DNA from: Holosporales bacterium
GTDB lineage: Bacteria; Pseudomonadota; Alphaproteobacteria; Paracaedibacterales; UBA11393
DNA length: 5,002 nt
Assembly (NCBI GenBank): GCA_003542655.1
Contig: DPKF01000138.1
Coordinates: 1 to 5,002 of the forward strand
Reading direction: 5' to 3'
The position numbers and the translations under genes were made by a program. The notes below the pieces were generated by a model. The model did no database searches and was not told the DNA's origin. It worked only from the letters and a program-made list of their open reading frames with translations. Below are positions 1 through 5,002 of this stretch, one piece after another. Numbering within the stretch: position 1 is the first letter of the stretch; each line of letters begins with the position of its first letter.

Positions 1-121
1 AGTATTTCGGACAAATCAGCTTTAGCCACCAACAATAACTTTTTAATCCAGAATTAGGGTTAAAAGCTATTTTAGCTATATAAAAGCTTTCCTATAGTGT
101 ATAGACAAAAATAGAAATTGC

Positions 122-152
122 AATAACTGATTTCATCAGTCGTTATTTTTTT
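122..152. terminator. Hairpin at the transporter 3' end, possible bidirectional terminator
   Basis: The arms 126-131 and 135-140 pair perfectly (ACTGAT/ATCAGT) around a TTC loop. Outside them, 122-125 can pair with 144-147 across a three-base bulge at 141-143. On the plus strand a run of seven T (146-152) follows directly, the usual layout of a Rho-independent terminator. On the minus strand, the direction of the transporter, the stop codon lies in the stem and the following sequence is only moderately T-rich. The stem is AT-rich and bulged, so strength is uncertain. The better plus-strand form would serve a convergent gene ending left of it, but no such gene can be shown here. Confidence 0.4.
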
Positions 153-1435
153 AACTTTAAGAGCGCACAAAAAGATACAATACCTGTCAGAACCAGATAG
201 TATGCTGGGGAAATTAAAACACCTGTATTCTTAATCAAAAATGTACAAATCCATGGGGTGGTACCACCAAATATTGCGGCTGCAACATTAAATGAAAATG
301 CAGATGCTGAATACCGTATTCTTGACGGGAAGGTGTTAACAATTGTTGCAGGCATTGCGCCGTAATATGCGCCGATTGTAATAGAAAAAACTGTTTGTGC
401 AAGGGGCGCTAAAATACCCCCCGTACTTTTGCTTAACAGTATAAAGCAGGGAATAGAAAACAATACAAAACTAATAGATACCGCTTTCATAATTTTAATG
501 CCACCAATACGGTCAGATAAATAACCAAAAAATGGTATTAAAATGACCATAATAGCTAAGTTAATAGTATTCATTGTTAAGGCTGTTTCAGCCTGCCAAC
601 CAATAATTTCAATCAGATATGTTGTCATAAAAAAGAACATCATATAAATCCCGATCACATCGGGCAAAATAGCTAAAATTGAAAGGCATACTTGTTTTTT
701 ATAATCTTTAAATATGTCTAAAATTGGTATTTTTTTTGATTGATGTTCGTCTTCTTTTACATTTTGAAAAACGGGGGTTTCTGGAATATTTTTTTTAATA
801 TATAAACCTGCCATGGTTGCCAGCAAACCAAAAATAAAAGGAAGGCGCCATCCCCATAACAGTAAACTTTCCTCTGATAGGGCCCAAGTAAAAAGTGATG
901 ATGTTGCTGACCCTAATAAAATGCCGCCTATTGTTCCAACCATTAAACAGCTGCCAGCTAAACACTTTTGCGTTTTTGGGGCATGCTCTATGACATAAAC
1001 AAAAGCGCCGCCGTAATTCCCGCCAACAGCTAAGCCTTGGATCAGGCGCAAGATGATAAGAATAATAGGTGCACACATTCCTGCATTATTATAGGTTGGC
1101 AGCATACCAATAAGCGCTGTTGGTAAAGCCATTAACATAACCGATAAAGACAGTGCGTAGCGCCTGCCAAGACGATCGCCTATATAACCAAAAATAATTG
1201 CACCTAAGGGGCGTATTAAAAACCCGATTGCAAAAACAGAAAATGTCATCATAAGGGATTCATAGGTACCTGCTGCTGGGAAAAACAATTTTGCAATGAT
1301 CGGTGAAAAATATCCGTACAAAGCATAGTCATACCATTCAAACATTGTTGCAAAAGAGCCAACAATAATGGCTTTAATACTATTTAAAGACCATTCTTGG
1401 TTTAGTGAGTTTGCCGTGTTTTTTTTAGTCTTCAT
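143..1435 (-). CDS. MFS transporter, metabolite:H+ symporter (ProP-like) family
   Basis: A 430-residue inner-membrane secondary transporter with about 12 hydrophobic helices (roughly 20-42, 60-85, 94-112, 120-145, 159-185, 193-213, 249-276, 288-307, 314-334, 341-364, 375-402, 408-426). Family marks are FEWYDYALYGYF at 32-43, the loop 2-3 signature GDRLGRR at 86-92, RLIQGLAVGG at 130-139, WGWRLPF at 194-200, the mirrored GYLSDRIG at 304-311, and RIRYSASAFSFN at 372-383. These are shared with E. coli ProP (proline/glycine betaine:H+ symporter) and other MHS members such as ShiA and KgtP, so the substrate (compatible solute, amino acid or organic acid) cannot be fixed. Unlike E. coli ProP, it ends just after helix 12 and has no C-terminal coiled-coil extension. 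Residue 140 is Asn where many relatives have Glu (VGGE). The ATG is followed by a lysine-rich start and no good Shine-Dalgarno precedes it. An 83-base gap separates it from obgE, so it may be transcribed separately. Confidence 0.95.
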   Translation of the reverse strand: MKTKKNTANSLNQEWSLNSIKAIIVGSFATMFEWYDYALYGYFSPIIAKLFFPAAGTYESLMMTFSVFAIGFLIRPLGAIIFGYIGDRLGRRYALSLSVMLMALPTALIGMLPTYNNAGMCAPIILIILRLIQGLAVGGNYGGAFVYVIEHAPKTQKCLAGSCLMVGTIGGILLGSATSSLFTWALSEESLLLWGWRLPFIFGLLATMAGLYIKKNIPETPVFQNVKEDEHQSKKIPILDIFKDYKKQVCLSILAILPDVIGIYMMFFFMTTYLIEIIGWQAETALTMNTINLAIMVILIPFFGYLSDRIGGIKIMKAVSISFVLFSIPCFILLSKSTGGILAPLAQTVFSITIGAYYGAMPATIVNTFPSRIRYSASAFSFNVAAAIFGGTTPWICTFLIKNTGVLISPAYYLVLTGIVSFCALLKLKK

Positions 1436-1460
1436 AATATGTATTTTACAATTTTTTGAA

Positions 1461-1481
1461 TTAAGCGCTTAAGAGGGGGGG
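1461..1481. other. Palindrome plus G7 run upstream of the transporter
   Basis: The 83-base gap between obgE and the transporter contains a perfect 12-base palindrome, TTAAGCGCTTAA (1461-1472), followed by seven consecutive G at 1475-1481. The palindrome ends 25 bases before the transporter ATG, a position where an operator or a promoter-proximal site could lie. A -10-like TAAAAT (minus strand, plus positions 1443-1448 approximately) lies only about 7 bases before the ATG, without a matching -35. No regulator in the window points to a ligand, and no function can be assigned from sequence alone. Confidence 0.3.
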
Positions 1482-1518
1482 CCGAAAAACAACATAAGAA
1501 TGCAGTTTTATTTTTCGC

Positions 1519-2520
1519 TTACATCTCTTCATAACTTTCATCTTTAAGGCACGTCAGTGTTTTGCTTAATAGTGGCTGCAAGCCTTGCTGCGCTGCTGCA
1601 GAAATAGGGAAAACGTTTTTTCTATCAATGCCAAGCTCTGAAATTTGCGCCTCAATCAATTCGTCATCTAAGCAGTCGCATTTATTGAGTGCTACTAATT
1701 CTTTTTTATCCTCAAGGCCAGCATCATAAAGGGCCAGCTCTTTACGAATTAAATCATAATCCTTTTTAATATTATTAGAGGTTCCATCTAATACGTGAAT
1801 AATAACACGGCATCGCTCTACATGACCTAAAAACTTATGCCCCAAGCCTGTTCCTTTGTGCGCATCTTCAATTAAACCAGGTAAGTCTGCAACAACAAAT
1901 TCTTCTTCATGAACATAAACAACGCCTAATTGTGGATTTAATGTTGTAAAGGGATAATTTGCAATTTTAGGTTTCGCACGGGTCACCGCAGCTAAAAAGG
2001 TTGATTTTCCAGCATTTGGCAACCCAACTAAGCCAACGTCGGCGATTAGTTTTAACTTCAACCAGACCCATTGTTCAGCGCCAGGCCAACCGGGTGTCGC
2101 TTTTGTAGGCGCCTGATTTGTTGAGGTTTTATAGGTTTCATTCCCAAAACCACCATCACCGCCGCGAAGGAGGCGCACACGCTCTCCTGCTTTGGTAAAA
2201 TCATATAAAAGTGTTTCTTTATCTTCTGCAAAAACTTGTGTTCCAACCGGAACTTTTAAGATTTGGTCATCTCCATTACGGCCTGTACGCGTACGGCCCA
2301 TTCCATGCTGACCCTTCTCAGCTTTGAAATGCTGTTGATAGCGATAATCAATGAGGGTATTTAAAGTATCAACAACTTCTATCCATACATCACCACCTTT
2401 ACCGCCATTACCCCCGTCAGGGCCGCCATATTCAATAAATTTTTCGCGTCGAAAACTAACACTTCCTGCACCGCCATCACCCGATTGAATAAAAATTTTG
2501 GCTTCATCTAGAAATTTCAT
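1519..2520 (-). CDS. obgE: GTPase ObgE/CgtA (ribosome assembly, growth control)
   Basis: A 333-residue Obg-family GTPase that associates with the 50S ribosomal subunit and links ribosome maturation with growth and stress signalling in the cytoplasm. The glycine-rich Obg fold occupies about residues 1-158, with the expected GDGGAGSVSFRREK (14-27), GGPDGGNGGKGGDVW (32-46) and GGDGGFGN (120-127). The G domain then follows with G1 GLPNAGKS (166-173), G2 YPFTT (189-193), G3 DLPG (212-215), G4 NKCD (279-282) and G5 SAAA (307-310), all intact. It ends about 23 residues after G5, so it lacks the extra C-terminal domain of some Firmicute Obg proteins, and it is slightly shorter than typical proteobacterial forms. 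The N-terminus MKFLDEAKIF matches the family start exactly. An AAGTGAG, a weak Shine-Dalgarno, lies at 2527-2533 with a 6-base spacer. It begins 25 bases after the carboxypeptidase stop and is probably cotranscribed with it. Confidence 0.98.
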   Translation of the reverse strand: MKFLDEAKIFIQSGDGGAGSVSFRREKFIEYGGPDGGNGGKGGDVWIEVVDTLNTLIDYRYQQHFKAEKGQHGMGRTRTGRNGDDQILKVPVGTQVFAEDKETLLYDFTKAGERVRLLRGGDGGFGNETYKTSTNQAPTKATPGWPGAEQWVWLKLKLIADVGLVGLPNAGKSTFLAAVTRAKPKIANYPFTTLNPQLGVVYVHEEEFVVADLPGLIEDAHKGTGLGHKFLGHVERCRVIIHVLDGTSNNIKKDYDLIRKELALYDAGLEDKKELVALNKCDCLDDELIEAQISELGIDRKNVFPISAAAQQGLQPLLSKTLTCLKDESYEEM

Positions 2521-2545
2521 AACGGACTCACTTTGCTAAAAATAT

Positions 2546-3814
2546 TCAAGCTCCTGTTGGTTTGAAACCTGGAAATGGTTTTATTTTTTGATGTTCATCA
2601 TTATAATTGCGGCCACCTAAAAGATAAACAATGCCATCATATAATCGGCCAAATATATTTGTTTTTTCAACGGTTTCTAAAGTAATAATATCTTTTTGAT
2701 AAACTGTTTTGTCCTCAGGGAACGTTACCGTTATTTGCCCTATAACCTGTCCTTTTTCAACCGGTGCTTTAAAAGATTTCGCATATGAAAAATCAATTTT
2801 GATATCATCAATGTTGATATTTTTATTGGTAAACATTACTTTATCTTTAAAGCCTATACGTATGTGCGATTTATTGCCATACCATACAGGAATGCGGTCT
2901 ACAATATGGTTTTCTTTAAAAAAAAAGTAATTTTTACAAGCCGTAAAACCATGATTCATAAGTGCAAGTATTTGATATTCGCGTTCCGATTCTGATTTTA
3001 GATCGTTAACAACGGCAAATAATCGTCTGCCATGACGAAGGCACGTGCCAACCATACCATAACGATTATTTTCACCACGGCCTGTTTTCATGCCATCAAA
3101 ACCGACATTTTTTGCAAGCAACGAATTTTTATTAATTTGATTGATACCATTAAATTTATATTCTTGTGTTCCCCATAACGGAAAATATTGGGGAAAATCT
3201 GTGTATACACGGTGCGCAACAAGCGCCAGATCATGTGCTGTTGTATAATGTCCCTCAGCCGGTATGCCACTTGCATTTAAAAAATGTGTGTTATTCATAC
3301 CCAATTTTTTAGCATACGCATTCATCATATTTGAAAAATTTTCTTCTGTGCCGGCAAGCGCTTCGGCAAAAACGACAGCAGCATCATTTCCGGAGGTAAT
3401 AATAAGACCTTTTAAAAGATCAATCACAGAAACTTGCTGATCAAGGTTTAAAAACATCGTGGTTCCTTCACGACGAAAGGCCTTTTTACTAACTGCTAGC
3501 AATTGATCTTCCTGAAGATCACCTTGCTTTATTTTATCCATCACAATATAAGCAGTTAAAATTTTAGTCATAGAAGCTGGAGACATTTTAACATCTGCTT
3601 GGTGTTCATATAAAACGGCACCTGTTTCGGCGTCCATCAAATAAGCATACGGTATTGCTAAGCCATTTTGATCAGTAGGCGTTTCAACCTTGCATTCATT
3701 GTATACAGTATGTTTCTTGATAATAGGACGTTTTTTTTTAGCAGCCTCTACGTGACAAAAACACGCTAAAAGCATGCTTATAAAGATAATATATCGCGTA
3801 TACATTTTTATCAT
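2546..3814 (-). CDS. D-alanyl-D-alanine carboxypeptidase (PBP5 type, family S11)
   Basis: A 422-residue penicillin-binding protein that removes the terminal D-Ala of peptidoglycan pentapeptides outside the inner membrane, limiting cross-linking. An N-terminal export signal (hydrophobic 8-20) may be cut after VEA (22-24). The S11 catalytic motifs are all present: SMTK (81-84, nucleophile Ser81 and Lys84), SGN (141-143) and KTG (243-245). Their spacings of 60 and 102 residues are close to those in E. coli PBP5. A beta-rich PBP5 C-terminal domain spans about 305-382, and a short amphipathic stretch around 385-401 (FGRLYDGIVYLLGG) resembles the membrane-anchoring helix of dacA/dacC/dacF products. 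Which of those paralogues it corresponds to cannot be told, so no symbol is given. Met1 is preferred over Met4 because AAGG lies 9 bases before Met1. KTG is followed by Arg-Gly-Glu rather than the common His-Thr. The mreB stop is 16 bases upstream, which suggests one transcript. Confidence 0.96.
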   Translation of the reverse strand: MIKMYTRYIIFISMLLACFCHVEAAKKKRPIIKKHTVYNECKVETPTDQNGLAIPYAYLMDAETGAVLYEHQADVKMSPASMTKILTAYIVMDKIKQGDLQEDQLLAVSKKAFRREGTTMFLNLDQQVSVIDLLKGLIITSGNDAAVVFAEALAGTEENFSNMMNAYAKKLGMNNTHFLNASGIPAEGHYTTAHDLALVAHRVYTDFPQYFPLWGTQEYKFNGINQINKNSLLAKNVGFDGMKTGRGENNRYGMVGTCLRHGRRLFAVVNDLKSESEREYQILALMNHGFTACKNYFFFKENHIVDRIPVWYGNKSHIRIGFKDKVMFTNKNINIDDIKIDFSYAKSFKAPVEKGQVIGQITVTFPEDKTVYQKDIITLETVEKTNIFGRLYDGIVYLLGGRNYNDEHQKIKPFPGFKPTGA

Positions 3815-3823
3815 TAGAAAAGA

Positions 3824-3827
3824 CCTT
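3824..3827 (-). promoter_or_regulatory. Shine-Dalgarno of the carboxypeptidase gene
   Basis: The minus strand reads TTAAGGTC here. AAGG is separated from the ATG at 3812-3814 by 9 bases, and from the alternative in-frame ATG three codons later by 18. This decides for the first ATG. The site lies only a few bases after the mreB stop codon, so translation of the two genes may be coupled. Confidence 0.6.
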
Positions 3828-3830
3828 AAT

Positions 3831-4874
3831 TTAATAATTATTTGCTAGAACTGATTTTAATGCTTTCATTTCTTCCAAAGCGCGCCCTGTGCCAAGCACA
3901 ACGCAATTTAATGGATTTTCAGCTAAAAATACAGGGACGCCTGTTACTTCTGCAATGACTTGATACAAATTTGCAAGCAGCGACCCACCACCCGTCATCA
4001 CAATACCGCGATCAACAATATCAGCAGATAATTCGGGTTCCGTATTTTCTAAGGCATTTTTCACACCTTCAGCAATTTGCGCAACAACGTCCTTTAAGGA
4101 TTCGGCAATTTGTTTTTGTGAAATTTCAATTTCTTGTGGAATGCCATTAATTAGACTTCTTCCCTTAATTGACATTTTAATGCTGTCACTATCTGGCTTA
4201 ACAATGGCAGATCCAATTTCTTTTTTAATACGTTCTGCTGTTGATTCCCCAATCAGAAGGTTATGATTTTTACGAATATATTGTGTGATAGCGTCATCCA
4301 TTTTATCGCCACCAACGCGAACAGAACAAGAATAAACGATGCCACCCAAAGACAACACAGCAACTTCTGTTGTGCCACCGCCAATATCAACAACCATAGA
4401 TCCTGTTGGTTCGGTCACAGGCATACCCGCACCAATTGCTGCAGCCATAGGCTCTTCAATTAGATATGCTTTACGACCACCTGCACTTTCAGCGGCTTCT
4501 TGAATAGCACGGCGTTCAACAGCAGTTGAACCCGATGGCACACAAATAACAATTCGTGGTGCTGCAAAACCACGACGGTTATGAACTTTTTGAATGAAAT
4601 GTTTAATCATTTCTTCAGCAACTTCAAAATCAGCAATAACACCATCACGTAATGGTCGAATTGCTTTAATGTTACCAGGTGTTCTGCCCAGCATTAATTT
4701 AGCTTCTTCTCCAACGGCTAAAACTTGTTGTTTACCTTTATAACTAGAAATTGCAACCACTGACGGCTCATTTAAAACAATTCCACGTCCCTTAACATAA
4801 ACCAAAGTATTGGCTGTTCCCAAATCAATCGCCATATCGGCAGACATAAAACCTAGTAATCGTGATAACATCAT
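3831..4874 (-). CDS. mreB: Rod shape-determining protein MreB
   Basis: A 347-residue bacterial actin homologue that forms membrane-associated filaments and guides lateral cell-wall synthesis by the elongasome (with MreC, MreD, RodA and PBP2). The actin-fold ATP-binding elements are all present: phosphate-1 DLGTANT (17-23), connect-1 EEPMAAAIGAG (140-150), phosphate-2 DIGGGTTE (163-170), the adenosine motif with TGGGSLL (294-300), and connect-2 GTGRALE (328-334). The length matches the family (about 335-350). The N-terminus MMLSRLLGF, before SADMAIDLG, is the short amphipathic membrane-binding lead expected for Gram-negative MreB, which supports one of the two adjacent ATGs at 4869-4874. No good Shine-Dalgarno is at normal spacing; an AGGG lies 18 bases upstream. 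The sequence looks alphaproteobacterial. The next gene downstream is a carboxypeptidase rather than the usual mreC. Confidence 0.98.
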   Translation of the reverse strand: MMLSRLLGFMSADMAIDLGTANTLVYVKGRGIVLNEPSVVAISSYKGKQQVLAVGEEAKLMLGRTPGNIKAIRPLRDGVIADFEVAEEMIKHFIQKVHNRRGFAAPRIVICVPSGSTAVERRAIQEAAESAGGRKAYLIEEPMAAAIGAGMPVTEPTGSMVVDIGGGTTEVAVLSLGGIVYSCSVRVGGDKMDDAITQYIRKNHNLLIGESTAERIKKEIGSAIVKPDSDSIKMSIKGRSLINGIPQEIEISQKQIAESLKDVVAQIAEGVKNALENTEPELSADIVDRGIVMTGGGSLLANLYQVIAEVTGVPVFLAENPLNCVVLGTGRALEEMKALKSVLANNY

Positions 4875-4894
4875 TGTCGTTTCTAAAAAATTCC

Positions 4895-5002
4895 CTACAT
4901 AATGAAATACTCTACTAAAATTTCATCTATATGGGCAAGATTATTCCACATGTTATGTAAGTGTTTTATCTGAACAGGGCTCATATTATATAATATATAT
5001 GC
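4895..5002 (-). CDS. Possible C-terminal end of an unrecognised gene, cut by the window edge
   Basis: The minus-strand frame entering at base 5002 stays open for 35 codons and stops at TAG (4895-4897), 20 bases before mreB. The predicted tail includes MSPVQIKHLHNMW and ends IDEILVEYFIM, which could form an amphipathic helix. I do not recognise it. An internal ATG at 4982-4984 would alternatively give a free-standing 29-residue peptide, but no ribosome-binding site precedes it. An open stretch this short is not rare by chance in AT-rich DNA, and the first codons fall in a near-pure AT repeat, so it may be non-coding. If real, it would place mreB inside a longer operon. Confidence 0.25.
   Translation of the reverse strand, partial: AYILYNMSPVQIKHLHNMWNNLAHIDEILVEYFIM
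4909..4938 (-). promoter_or_regulatory. Weak candidate promoter for mreB
   Basis: On the minus strand, TTGCCC (plus 4933-4938) and TAGAGT (plus 4909-4914) match four of six bases each of the sigma-70 -35 and -10 consensus, with an 18-base spacer. Initiation would fall near 4902 and give a leader of about 28 bases before the mreB ATG. Matches of this quality occur often by chance in AT-rich sequence, and the site conflicts with reading 4895-5002 as coding. Confidence 0.25.
4983..4996. promoter_or_regulatory. AT palindrome carrying TATAAT on both strands
   Basis: ATATTATATAATAT is a perfect 14-base palindrome that contains an exact -10 hexamer TATAAT on the plus strand (4989-4994) and on the minus strand (4985-4990). 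A minus-strand promoter here would have its -35 outside the window and a leader of roughly 100 bases to mreB. The plus-strand version has only a poor -35 (TTATCT at 4966-4971). It may be a divergent promoter region or simply low-complexity AT sequence. Confidence 0.25.

Noticed and set aside
1..57. Plus-strand frame open from the window edge to a TAG at 55-57
   Set aside because: Only 18 codons and no recognisable motif; an open run this short is common by chance. Used only as a weak hint in the hairpin finding.
61..88. Direct repeat TAAAAGCT at 61-68 and 81-88, with a small TAAAA/TTTTA stem
   Set aside because: Eight-base AT-rich repeat in short non-coding sequence; no third copy and no spacing pattern that suggests an operator or array.
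813..998. Plus-strand open frame antisense to the transporter gene
   Set aside because: Shadow of the transporter's codon pattern, with no recognisable domain.
795..1076. Minus-strand open frame of 93 codons inside the transporter gene
   Set aside because: Lies wholly within the transporter in another frame, with no motif and no ribosome-binding site; the transporter reading matches its family along its full length.
1483..1517. Inverted repeat CGAAAAA/TTTTTCG just after obgE as a terminator
   Set aside because: Seven-base A/T-dominated stem with a 21-base loop and no T run after it on the minus strand; too weak to call.
2709..2930. Plus-strand open frame of 73 codons antisense to the carboxypeptidase gene
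   Set aside because: Lies opposite a well-conserved PBP5-type gene, has no motif and no clear start signal.
4263..4463. Plus-strand open frame of 66 codons antisense to mreB
   Set aside because: Opposite highly conserved MreB coding sequence, with low-complexity composition typical of a shadow frame.
4902..4973. Plus-strand 23-codon frame starting at ATG 4902
   Set aside because: Very short, with no ribosome-binding site, and antisense to the equally uncertain frame at 4895-5002.
1..5002. A new defence, mobile or biosynthetic system
   Set aside because: All four complete genes belong to well-known families and cover almost all of the window. There is no repeat array, recombinase, toxin-antitoxin pair or unknown gene large enough to define a new system.

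Overview
The window is an AT-rich bacterial chromosome segment with four complete genes, all on the minus strand. In transcription order (right to left) they are mreB (rod-shape actin homologue), a D-alanyl-D-alanine carboxypeptidase of the PBP5 type (serine peptidase family S11), obgE (Obg-family GTPase) and a 12-helix major facilitator transporter of the metabolite:H+ symporter / ProP group. The MreB sequence (the VKGRGIVLNEPSVVAI block and the RxxHNLLIGESTAERIKKEIG block) and the short Obg without a long C-terminal extension look alphaproteobacterial. The AT bias, the A8/A9 homopolymers in coding sequence and the ProP-like transporter would fit a host-associated lineage such as Holosporales or Rickettsiales. 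That placement is inference from remembered family sequences, not from a search.

Layout: 1-142 is non-coding or unresolved and holds a hairpin that overlaps the transporter's stop codon and has a T run on the plus-strand side. 143-1435 is the transporter. 1436-1518 is an 83-base gap with a perfect 12-base palindrome and a run of seven G. 1519-2520 is obgE. 2546-3814 is the carboxypeptidase, 25 bases upstream of obgE. 3831-4874 is mreB, 16 bases upstream of the carboxypeptidase. 4875-5002 holds weak promoter-like hexamers, an AT palindrome and an open frame that runs off the right edge and may be the tail of another minus-strand gene.

Functionally, mreB and the carboxypeptidase both serve peptidoglycan growth and cell shape, so their tight spacing suggests one transcript that also carries obgE, a ribosome-assembly and growth-control GTPase. 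The transporter is set apart by the wider gap and probably has its own control. The cell therefore appears to make and remodel peptidoglycan and to be rod-shaped or to retain elongation machinery.

I found no mobile element, CRISPR array, tRNA, rRNA, defence island or convincing new system. The points worth a second look are modest: gene order that differs from the usual mreBCD and rplU-rpmA-obgE arrangements, an unusual KTG-box context in the carboxypeptidase, homopolymer tracts, and the edge reading frame upstream of mreB.
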